A stretch of 64,000 bases of DNA, taken from positions 1 through 64,000 of the forward strand of contig NZ_JARGEN010000059.1 in NCBI RefSeq assembly GCF_029211125.1, written 5' to 3'. Numbering within the stretch: position 1 is the first letter of the stretch; each line of letters starts with the position of its first letter. The translations under genes were made by a program, and so were the position numbers. A model generated the notes under the pieces. The model worked only from the letters and a program-made list of their open reading frames with translations. It ran no database searches and was not told the origin of the DNA. Positions 9,562-17,666 of this stretch are shown here, one piece after another. This stretch comes from Curvibacter soli (lineage in GTDB: Bacteria; Pseudomonadota; Gammaproteobacteria; Burkholderiales; Burkholderiaceae_C).

Positions 9562-10008
9562 ATGAAGAACAAGACGCTGGCCGTGTGGCTGACCTTCCTG
9601 GGCGGGCCGCTGGGGCTGCACCGCTTCTACCTGCGCGGCTTCGGCGACCTGCTGGGCTGGCTGCTGCCGATACCCACGGCGCTGGGCCTGTACGGCATCG
9701 AACGGGTGCGCCTGTACGGGCTAGACGACCAGGGAAGCTGGCTGCTGATCCCGCTGCTGGGCTTCACCATCGCGGGCTGCGCGCTCACGGCCATCGTCTA
9801 CGGCCTGATGTCGCCCGAGCAGTGGAACCGGCGCTTCAACCGCGCCGCCAGCCCCGAGGCCGCCGCCGGCGGCACCGGCTGGCCCACGGTGGCGGGCATC
9901 GCGCTGGCGCTGCTGGTCGGCACGGGCGTGCTGATGGCCAGCCTGGCCTTCAGCTTCCAGCGCTACTTCGAATACCAGATCGACGAGGCCCGCAAGATTT
10001 CACAATGA
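9562..10008 (+). CDS. TM2-domain-like small membrane protein
   Basis: This 148-residue protein starts MKNKTLAVWLTFLGGPLGLHRFYLRG, matching the start of TM2 domains, which pair two helices around a glycine-rich turn. Three or four hydrophobic segments can be seen: near residues 5-20, 30-45, 60-85 and 112-132. Function is not known. It lies 7 bp after the acetyltransferase gene. Confidence 0.7.
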   Translation: MKNKTLAVWLTFLGGPLGLHRFYLRGFGDLLGWLLPIPTALGLYGIERVRLYGLDDQGSWLLIPLLGFTIAGCALTAIVYGLMSPEQWNRRFNRAASPEAAAGGTGWPTVAGIALALLVGTGVLMASLAFSFQRYFEYQIDEARKISQ

Positions 10009-10297
10009 AATCGGCCTCCAGCGCTTATTTTACGGGCGGCAGCAGCTATCAAAACAAGAGTAATCGTCGGCTCACTGGATACGGCATGCACCCACACCGT
10101 ATCCGGCATAGCCATCAGAACCGGATACCGATTGGGATTGGCATGGCCTCATCGCGCGGCGCCTCGACCCACAACCGAGCCGAAACGACACCGCGCCATA
10201 GGTTGCAACGCAGCACCCAGGGTGCAAACGCCGCAGCATGCGACGTTTGCATATGCGATGGCTGCGCGAGCTTATGCACCAGCACGGCAGCCCGGCG
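10009..10297. other. Intergenic region with one short dispersed repeat
   Basis: Between the TM2 gene and the DUF486 gene, bases 10012-10055 contain GGCCTCCAGCGC followed by AGCAGCTATCAAAA. That pattern recurs upstream of the copper ATPase (about 51108-51160) and in weaker form near 4425-4475. The rest (10056-10297) has a few short repeats (CCGTATCCGG, GGATACCG) but no convincing reading frame, RNA gene or terminator. Confidence 0.5.
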
Positions 10298-10660
10298 TCA
10301 AGCCCCACGGAACATGAAGAAGACCGCAGCGGCCATGCACAGGCCCGCCCATACATAGTCCCAGCGGAAGGGCTCGCCCAGGTAGAACATCGAGAAGGGC
10401 ACGAACACCGAGAGCGTGATCACCTCCTGCATGATCTTGAGCTGCCCGACGTTGAACACCGTATGGCCGATGCGGTTGGCAGGCACCTGCAACAGGTATT
10501 CGAACAGCGCGATGCCCCAGCTCGCCAGCGCCGCGACGTGCCACGGCGACGATGCCAGACTCTTGAGGTGGCCATACCACGCGAACGTCATGAAGACATT
10601 GCTGAGCACCAGCAGCAGCACCGTCTGCGCGGGCACCGGGAAAGCGTGGAAAAAGTTCAT
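10298..10660 (-). CDS. DUF486/DMT-type four-helix membrane protein
   Basis: This 120-residue protein has four transmembrane helices and matches the DUF486 family of small membrane proteins related to the drug/metabolite transporter fold. Characteristic segments are LLVLSNVFMTFAWYGHL, FEYLLQVPANRIGH and QLKIMQEVITLSVFVPFS. The ATG at 10660 gives the standard length. No partner gene is adjacent and the transported substrate, if any, is unknown. Confidence 0.85.
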   Translation of the reverse strand: MNFFHAFPVPAQTVLLLVLSNVFMTFAWYGHLKSLASSPWHVAALASWGIALFEYLLQVPANRIGHTVFNVGQLKIMQEVITLSVFVPFSMFYLGEPFRWDYVWAGLCMAAAVFFMFRGA

Positions 10661-11105
10661 CCTAGAAACGGCAGTTGGATGCGCCTGCCGGTGCCGTGAT
10701 CGGGGTGCCAGGCAAGACGCGACGACGCGGCGGGCTTGCTGCCCGCAAGGAGGAGCAACGCCGCATGGCGCGCCGAGCGCGGTGCTGGCGGGTGCATAGC
10801 GCTCTCACCCACGAGGTGAACGCCATCGGAGTCATCAACGATAGATTTCATGCGGCTTGTCAAGGGATACAAAGCGGTCAACTGCCGTTTCCAGGTTCAT
10901 AGGGCCGGGATTATCCAGGCGCGCGCTGGTGGTTCACGCCGCAGTGGGCCGCCGTGCTGGAGTGGGAGCGGCGGCACGACCTCCATTTCGTCGGCACGGG
11001 CCACGAAGGCGCGAGCGCCCCCTCGCTGGGCATCCAGTACCGCTACTGTGCAAGGAAGAAAGGCACGCCTGGCCGTCTCTTTCGCTGCCGGGCGACCCAG
11101 GCGCG
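10661..11105. other. Intergenic region, possible gene remnant
   Basis: This 445-bp stretch has no complete gene. One frame on the plus strand (about 10905-11090) reads with a plausible amino-acid composition (WWFTPQWAAVLEWERRHDLHF) but has no start, homology I recognise, or stop at a sensible place. It may be the decayed end of an ORF. No hairpin strong enough to call a terminator for livF was seen. Confidence 0.35.
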
Positions 11106-11834
<729 letters not shown>

Positions 11835-11836
11835 TC

Positions 11837-12607
11837 TCAGTGTCCTCCGGTGCCCAGATAGGCCTCGATCACTTTTTCGTTCTTCTGCACGTCGGCAGGC
11901 GTGCCCTCGGCGATCTGCTTGCCGTAGTCGAGCACGGTCACGCGGTCGCACAGGCCCATCACCAGCTTCACGTCGTGCTCGATCAGCAGGATGGTGCGGT
12001 TGTCGCGGCGGATGCGGTCGATCAGCTCGCGCAGTTGCACCTTCTCGGTGGCGTTCATGCCGGCGGCGGGCTCGTCGAGTGCGATGAGCTGCGGGTCAGT
12101 GGCGAGCGCGCGGGCGATCTCCAGGCGGCGCTGGTCGCCATAGGACAGCGTGCGGGCCTTGTAGTCGGCGTACTTGCCGATGCCCACATAGTCGAGCAGC
12201 TCCTGCGCACGCTTGGCGATTGCGGCCTCCTCTGCCTTGAAGCCCTTGGTGCGGAAGATCGCGCCGAACAGGCCCGAACGGGTGCGGATGTGGCGGCCCA
12301 CCATCACGTTCTCGAGCGCCGTCATCTCGGCGAACAGGCGGATGTTCTGGAACGTGCGCGCGATGCCCGCCTTGGCCACCTCGTGCACCGCCGTGGGCTC
12401 GTAGGGATGGCCGGCCAGCATGAAGCTGCCGCTGTCGGGCGTGTAGAGGCCGGTGATGACGTTGAAGAACGTCGTCTTGCCCGCGCCGTTGGGGCCGATC
12501 AGGCCATAGACCTGGCCGCGTTCGATGGTGATGCCGACATCGCTCAGGGCCTGCAGGCCGCCGAAGCGCTTGGAGATGCCCGCGACTTTCAATACGGTAT
12601 TCGTCAT
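11837..12607 (-). CDS. livG: Branched-chain amino-acid ABC transporter, ATP-binding protein LivG
   Basis: This 256-residue ATPase has Walker A GPNGAGKTT and the LivG-type signature LSYGDQRRLEIARAL. Walker B is LIALDEPAAGMN, and the C-terminal VIEAYLGTGGH is typical of the subfamily. It pairs with LivF to energise the LivH-LivM permease. It starts 22 bp after livM. Confidence 0.94.
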   Translation of the reverse strand: MTNTVLKVAGISKRFGGLQALSDVGITIERGQVYGLIGPNGAGKTTFFNVITGLYTPDSGSFMLAGHPYEPTAVHEVAKAGIARTFQNIRLFAEMTALENVMVGRHIRTRSGLFGAIFRTKGFKAEEAAIAKRAQELLDYVGIGKYADYKARTLSYGDQRRLEIARALATDPQLIALDEPAAGMNATEKVQLRELIDRIRRDNRTILLIEHDVKLVMGLCDRVTVLDYGKQIAEGTPADVQKNEKVIEAYLGTGGH

Positions 12608-12629
12608 TTGCGAAAAACTCCTGGGGCGC

Positions 12630-13790
12630 TCACGGATTGATGGACATCGGGCGGGCCGGCTCGTGGGGCACTTCGTCGGCGGGCGTTTCGATGCCGGGCG
12701 CTTCGGACGGGGCGGGCTTGCCGCGCAGCGACTTGCCGTGCTCGGGCGCCGGCCACAGGCCGCGCGGGCGCAGCAGCATGACGACGATCATGGCCAGGGC
12801 GATGAGCAACTGGCGCAGGATGGAGGCGTCGAGCCGCCCGTCGGTCAGGCCCTGCAGGGGCGCCGCCACGTAGCGCAACACCTCGGGCAGCGCCGACAGC
12901 AGCACCGCGCCGAGGATCACGCCCGGCAGGTGGCCGATGCCGCCCAGCACCACCATGGCGATGATCATCACCGACTCCATGAGGCTGAATGATTCGGGCG
13001 ACACGAAGCCCTGGAAGGCGCCGAACATCGCGCCCGACACGCCGCCGAAGCTGGCGCCCATGCCGAAGGCCAGCAGCTTCAGGTTGCGGGTGTTGATGCC
13101 CATGGCCTTGGCGGCGATCTCGTCCTCGCGGATGGCCATCCAGGCGCGGCCGATGCGCGAATCCTGCAGGCGGTAGCAGATCAGCACGCTCACCAGCACC
13201 AGGAACAGGAACAGGAAGTAGTAGAGCGTGACGGAGGAGATGTCGAAGCCCAACAGGTCCAGGCGCCGGCCCAGGTCCAGGCCGAACACCTTGACCGAGT
13301 CGATCTGCCCTATGCCCTTGGGGCCGTTGGTGATGTTGATCGGGTGGTCGAGGTTGTTCAGGAAGATGCGGATGATCTCGCCAAAGCCCAGCGTGACGAT
13401 GGCCAGGTAGTCGCCGCGCAGCTTGAGCGTGGGCGCGCCCAGCAGCGCGCCGAAGAACGCCGCCAGCAGCGCCGCGAGGGGGATCACCAGCCACAGCGAG
13501 ATGTGCAGGCCGTTCGGGAACAGGGCCGCGAAGGCGGGGAAGTTTTCGGTCAACTGGGGCGAGGCCAGCAGGCCGAACAGGTAGGCACCCACGGCGTAGA
13601 ACGCCACGTAGCCCATGTCGAGCAGGCCGGCGTAGCCCACCACGATGTTGAGGCCCAGCGCCAGCATGATGTAGAGCAGGGCCAGATCGGCGATGCGCAC
13701 CCAGGCGTTGCCGAAGTACTGCAGCAGGAACGGCAGCACCAGCAGCGCGATGGCACCCGCGATCCAGCGGGAAAGATTCTGAGGTTTCAT
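12630..13790 (-). CDS. livM: Branched-chain amino-acid ABC transporter permease LivM
   Basis: This 386-residue inner-membrane permease has about ten hydrophobic helices and the LivM-type segments LNIVVGYAGLLDMGYVAFYAVGAY, RGDYLAIVTLGFGEIIR and GLTDGRLD. The C-terminal tail (last 45 residues, EHGKSLRGKPAPSEAP onward) is hydrophilic and proline-rich and longer than in many relatives. It lies 27 bp after livH. Confidence 0.93.
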   Translation of the reverse strand: MKPQNLSRWIAGAIALLVLPFLLQYFGNAWVRIADLALLYIMLALGLNIVVGYAGLLDMGYVAFYAVGAYLFGLLASPQLTENFPAFAALFPNGLHISLWLVIPLAALLAAFFGALLGAPTLKLRGDYLAIVTLGFGEIIRIFLNNLDHPINITNGPKGIGQIDSVKVFGLDLGRRLDLLGFDISSVTLYYFLFLFLVLVSVLICYRLQDSRIGRAWMAIREDEIAAKAMGINTRNLKLLAFGMGASFGGVSGAMFGAFQGFVSPESFSLMESVMIIAMVVLGGIGHLPGVILGAVLLSALPEVLRYVAAPLQGLTDGRLDASILRQLLIALAMIVVMLLRPRGLWPAPEHGKSLRGKPAPSEAPGIETPADEVPHEPARPMSINP

Positions 13791-13817
13791 GGTTCGGTCC
13801 TTCTTCTTCTCTGGCCG

Positions 13818-14747
13818 TCAGGCGCGGTCGGCCACGCGCTCGCCCAGCAGGCCCGAGGGGCGCAGCGTGAGCACGATGATGAGCACGATGAAGGCGAAGA
13901 TGTCGGTGTAGTTGCTGCCCAGCAGGCCGCCCGTGAGCTGGCCGATATAGCCCGAGCCGATGGATTCGATCAGCCCCAGCAGGATGCCGCCCACCACGGC
14001 GCCGGCCAGGTTGCCGATACCGCCGAACACCGCGGCGGTGAAGGCCTTGAGGCCCGGCAGGAAGCCCATGGTGTGCTGGGCCGTGCCATAGTTGGATGCA
14101 TACATGATGCCCGCGATGGCCGCCAGGATGGCGCCGATGATGAAGGTGGCGGAGATCACCATGTCGGGCTTCACGCCCATGAGCGCCGCCACGCGCGGGT
14201 TTTCGGCGGTGGCGCGCATGGCGCGGCCCAGGCGGGTGTAGTTGACCACCCACATCAGCAGCGCGAGCGAGGCGGCGGTGAGGCCCAGGATCATGATCTG
14301 CGTGGGCGTGATGACCGCGCCGCCGATGAAGAAGGGCTCGCTGGACAGCAGCGTGGGATAGGGCTTGTAGTTGGGCTTCCAGATGATCATCGCCAGCGTC
14401 TGCAGCAGGATGGACATGCCGATGGCGGTGATCAGCGGCGCCAGCTTGGGGCTGTTGCGCAGAGGCCGGTAGGCCACCTTCTCGATCACGAAGTTGAGCG
14501 TGGCGGCCACCACGCACGAGATGAGCAGCGCAATGATGAGCACGATCCAGCCGGGGGTGCCGGGCATGGCGCTCTTCATGAGGCCGATGATGGTCCAACT
14601 GGTCAGCGCGCCGACCATGAGTACCTCTCCGTGCGCGAAGTTGATGAGGTTGATGATGCCGTACACCATGGTGTAGCCCAAGGCCACCAGGGCATACATG
14701 CTGCCCAGGACCAGACCGTTGATGATCTGCTGCAGCAGAGTGTCCAT
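13818..14747 (-). CDS. livH: Branched-chain amino-acid ABC transporter permease LivH
   Basis: This 309-residue permease starts MDTLLQQIINGLVLGSMYALVALGYTMVYGIINLINFAHGE, which is diagnostic of LivH. AGGGAAA lies nine bases before the ATG at 14747, fixing the start; the longer frame to 14858 runs into the MITE. It is the first gene of livH-livM-livG-livF. No periplasmic binding protein gene (livK) is found upstream of livH, where the MITE copy and the rarA end lie instead. Confidence 0.94.
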   Translation of the reverse strand: MDTLLQQIINGLVLGSMYALVALGYTMVYGIINLINFAHGEVLMVGALTSWTIIGLMKSAMPGTPGWIVLIIALLISCVVAATLNFVIEKVAYRPLRNSPKLAPLITAIGMSILLQTLAMIIWKPNYKPYPTLLSSEPFFIGGAVITPTQIMILGLTAASLALLMWVVNYTRLGRAMRATAENPRVAALMGVKPDMVISATFIIGAILAAIAGIMYASNYGTAQHTMGFLPGLKAFTAAVFGGIGNLAGAVVGGILLGLIESIGSGYIGQLTGGLLGSNYTDIFAFIVLIIVLTLRPSGLLGERVADRA

Positions 14748-14827
14748 AAGAAATTTCCCTTCGACTTGTGTGACGGGCCCCTCGGGCAGGCTTCGGTGGC
14801 CTGGCCCTTGTAAGGACTGCATGCCAT

Positions 14828-14993
14828 CTAGTGCAGTGTTCAACGCCAAGCAGCACATAAAACCGCGCCTTTTGCCGCATGGCGGCGTTGCAAATCCTCG
14901 CGATAGCTACGGCTATCGCTGTGGTTTGCGCCTTGCCCTGCGCCAAAACGCATCGCTTTTATTGGTGCCGCCAAGCATCGAACACTGCACTAG
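14828..14993. repeat. MITE-like element, copy 2 (166 bp)
   Basis: It has the same 14-bp terminal inverted repeats as copy 1 (CTAGTGCAGTGTTC and its complement) and the same outer sequence. A 72-bp inner segment absent from copy 1 itself contains a smaller inverted repeat (GCGATAGC...GCTATCGC). It lies upstream of livH, 80 bp from its start, where it could supply or disrupt regulatory sequence. It encodes no protein. Confidence 0.87.
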
Positions 14994-14994
14994 C

Positions 14995-15026
14995 AAAAAA
15001 CCCGCCAGGGACGGGCCGCGCGGGTT
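14995..15026 (-). terminator. Possible terminator downstream of the rarA 3' end
   Basis: On the minus strand AACCCGC (15020-15026) pairs with GCGGGTT (14999-15005) and is followed by a T-run reaching 14995. It lies about 170 bp after the rarA stop and just before the MITE. Confidence 0.55.
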
Positions 15027-15196
15027 GGAGGTGGCGCATTGTAGCCAGGGCCCCGCAAGGCCGGAAATCACGGCCAGAAAGGGTTTTCCCGGGCATTCGG
15101 GCTGAATCAGCGCGAATTTCACTGCATTAGAAATACTGATTGAACCGATTTGCCAGTCCTCCTGCTTATCGCAGGCCCGGCCATCGGCCACAGTCT

Positions 15197-16162
15197 TCAG
15201 CCTTTTCTGCCGGCCTCCTCGTCGAGTTGCCTCAGGTGGGCGAGTTTGTCGGCGATCTTGGCCTCCAGCCCGCGCGGCACCGGCTGGTACCAGCCCGGCT
15301 CGGGCATGCCGTCGGGCAGGTAGGTTTCACCCGCCGCGTAGGCCTCGGGCTCGTCGTGGGCGTAGCGGTACGCCTTGCCGTGCCCCAGTTCCTTCATGAG
15401 CTTGGTGGGCGCGTTGCGCAGGTGGATGGGCACCTCGCGCGACTTGTCCTTGCGCACGAACGCGCGAGCCTGGTTGTAGGCCGTGTAGCCCGCGTTGCTC
15501 TTGGGCGCGATGGCCAGGTAGATCACGGCCTGGCCCAGCGCCAGTTCGCCTTCGGGCGAGCCCAGGCGCTCGTAGGTGGCGGCGGCGTCACCCGCGATCT
15601 GCATGGCGCGCGGATCGGCCAGGCCGATGTCCTCCCACGCCATGCGCACGATGCGCCGCGCCAGGTAGCGCGCGTCGGCGCCGCCGTCGAGCATGCGGGT
15701 GAGCCAGTAGAGCGCGGCGTCGGGGTGCGAGCCGCGCACGGACTTGTGCAGCGCCGATATCTGGTCGTAGAAGTTGTCGCCGCCCTTGTCGAAGCGGCGG
15801 GCGTTGAGCGTCAGCGCGTTCTGCAGGAAAGCGGCGTCCACCGCCTGCACGCCCGCGGCGCGCGCCGCCGTGTCGGCCTGCTCCAGCAGGTTGAGCAGCC
15901 GGCGCGCGTCGCCATCGGCATAGCCCACCAGCGTGTCCACGGCGGCATCGTCGAGCCGCAGGCGCGTCAGCACCTTGGCCTGCGCCCGCCCCGCCAGCAG
16001 CCGGAGTTCGTCGTCCGTCAGGGACTGCAGCACGTAGACCTGGGCACGCGACAGCAGGGCCGAGTTGACCTCGAACGAGGGATTCTCGGTCGTCGCGCCC
16101 ACGAAGGTCACCAGGCCGGACTCCACGAACGGCAGCAATCCGTCTTGCTGGCTCTTGTTGAA
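15197..16162 (-). pseudogene. rarA: 3' portion of host rarA, cut off by element insertion
   Basis: This frame encodes residues F115 to the stop of a RarA/MgsA AAA+ ATPase: [12 protein letters not shown], the sensor region [19 protein letters not shown], then the conserved C-terminal oligomerisation domain including [19 protein letters not shown] and [10 protein letters not shown]. Walker A, Walker B and the start codon are missing. They lie 33 kb away at 49373-49722, also on the minus strand. The open frame continues a short way into the element (to about 16348) without a plausible start, so the fragment is probably not translated. Joined, the two parts would give a 435-residue RarA, the normal length. 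Confidence 0.95.
16155..16162. other. attL core of the integrated element
   Basis: The octamer TTGTTGAA is present here and at 49373-49380 in the same orientation. Left of it is normal host rarA coding sequence; right of it the frame loses homology and GC falls. The core spells the codons for F115 and N116 plus part of K117 of RarA. Similarity extends imperfectly beyond it (ACGGT here, CCTGT at the other end). The true crossover may therefore lie a few bases away. Confidence 0.85.
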
Positions 16163-16228
16163 ACGGTCACTAAAGCACTGTACTTTGTTATAAAATAACG
16201 ACTTACAACGATTTTTAACAGGCTTTTC

Positions 16229-16283
16229 GGCACAAATTTCTTGAACGCGGCACAAATTTGGCACAAACTTTTTTCTTTGTGCC
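16229..16283. promoter_or_regulatory. Arm-type repeats near attL, upstream of the integrase
   Basis: GGCACAAA occurs at 16229-16236, 16249-16256 and 16260-16267, and inverted as TTTGTGCC at 16276-16283. The same octamer recurs at the other element end (49313-49320 and 49324-49331). The position between the core site and the integrase gene suggests integrase arm-binding sites that may also regulate int. Confidence 0.7.
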
Positions 16284-16346
16284 GATCTGGCTTTTAGCAT
16301 TCTGCGGCCGCACATTTTTGCAGCCACACCACATGAAGGATTTAGC

Positions 16347-17618
16347 ATGTCCGTCTATACCGTTGAGTATTCCCGCAAGAATCCAGAGACCAAGCGGAAC
16401 ATCACAGTAGTCAAATACCGTGCCCAGGTAAAGCACAACGGCAAGGTTCATACCAAGCTGTGTGACACCGAGCTAGAAGCCAAGAATTGGGAAGCCCAGA
16501 AGGAAAAAGAGCTATCGGGCATGGCCACGGTAGAGAACCTGATCACCGAAGCGAACAAGATCACCATGAGAATGCTCTTGGCGGAGCACTTCAAGCAACA
16601 CCTGTCCAAACAGAGCCCCAACTCCTACAAGACCAATCACAATCGCAGTCTAAGGGCCATTCCTGAGTTCAAGATTCCATACGAGCTGATTCACAAGCGG
16701 ATCAACAAGTACAAGTACAGCAAGACGATTGTGCAGGCAATCATTGAGCAGACCCGAAATGATTCCTTTGACTACATGAAGGACGGAATTCCATTTGGCG
16801 ATTTTTTCGTTGAGACTGTTGATATGCAGCTTATCATTGCCTACATCAAGGCAAGAAAGGTGAAGGCCAACACCCTACTTCGTGAGCTTTCTACAATTTC
16901 GGGCGCCTTCACCCACGCCTATAAATACTTCACTGAATTTGAAGATGGTCTTGAAAACCCCGTGAAGAAACTCCCCAGAAACGAGAAGCCCAAGCCTGAC
17001 AACAGTAGAAGAACCATAATCAATGAAGAACAAACATTGAAGATTGCAGAATATCTACAAATGAAGGCCAACCAAGAGCCCTACTATTGCTTCATCCAGT
17101 GCATCTACTCAGGCTGCCGCCGTGTTGAGTGTCTTTCAATGGAATGGGAAAACATTGATTGGAAAAACAAGACCGTCTTGATCCCAAAAACAAAAAACGG
17201 AAAGCCCCGTGACATCCCCATTGAGCCTTCTTTCCTTGAATACCTGAACGAACAAAGGAAGGAAAAAGGCAAAGTGTTCAAGCTGACCTACTTCAACATG
17301 CGCGCTTATTGGGTTGAAGCAACGAAGCAACTTGGCTACTACGATAACGAAAGAGAACGGCTTTACTTCCATGACACAAGAAGGACCGCCATCACGAACA
17401 ACCTACGTCAAGCCGAAGGCAACAACTTCAAGCTTGCCAAGGTCTTCGGATTGAAGACGACCGAGATTGAAAAGCAGAAAGTTGCCATTGACCAAGACCT
17501 GTCAGGCATCATTCGCAAGCTGCAAAATGGCGAGAAACTGACACCCAAGGAAATCAGCTTGCTGGCTGGTCACAGCAGCACCAATGTGACCAATGACACC
17601 TACAATGCCGACCGCTAA
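16347..17618 (+). CDS. Tyrosine recombinase (integrase) of the rarA-targeting element
   Basis: This 423-residue site-specific recombinase would integrate and excise the element. The catalytic set is visible: R258 in SGCRRVE, a lysine in the TKNGKPRDIP hairpin, H342 and R345 in FHDTRRTAITN, H409 in SLLAGHSS, and the nucleophile Y419 in TYNADR. The N-terminal 70 residues resemble an arm-binding domain and the middle is a SAM-like core-binding domain. About 64 residues separate R345 from H409, roughly 40 more than in lambda-type integrases, so there is an insertion in the catalytic domain. It is the first gene inside attL and is transcribed into the element. No excisionase was recognised. Confidence 0.93.
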   Translation: MSVYTVEYSRKNPETKRNITVVKYRAQVKHNGKVHTKLCDTELEAKNWEAQKEKELSGMATVENLITEANKITMRMLLAEHFKQHLSKQSPNSYKTNHNRSLRAIPEFKIPYELIHKRINKYKYSKTIVQAIIEQTRNDSFDYMKDGIPFGDFFVETVDMQLIIAYIKARKVKANTLLRELSTISGAFTHAYKYFTEFEDGLENPVKKLPRNEKPKPDNSRRTIINEEQTLKIAEYLQMKANQEPYYCFIQCIYSGCRRVECLSMEWENIDWKNKTVLIPKTKNGKPRDIPIEPSFLEYLNEQRKEKGKVFKLTYFNMRAYWVEATKQLGYYDNERERLYFHDTRRTAITNNLRQAEGNNFKLAKVFGLKTTEIEKQKVAIDQDLSGIIRKLQNGEKLTPKEISLLAGHSSTNVTNDTYNADR

Positions 17619-17634
17619 AAATGGCAGCAGCCAA

Positions 17635-17661
17635 GAGACCACGGTTTGGAACCGTGGTCTC
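17635..17661. terminator. Hairpin between the convergent integrase and restriction genes
   Basis: A perfect 12-bp stem (GAGACCACGGTT with AACCGTGGTCTC) and a 3-base loop lie between the integrase stop at 17618 and the convergent nuclease stop at 17667. The U-tract is poor on both sides, so it is a probable but not certain bidirectional terminator. Confidence 0.65.
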
Positions 17662-17666
17662 CAAAA

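Noticed and set aside
15197-16348. Complete 383-residue RarA starting at 16348
   Set aside because: The first 60 residues come from element-end DNA, lack Walker A and Walker B, and begin opposite the integrase start; it is a truncated remnant.
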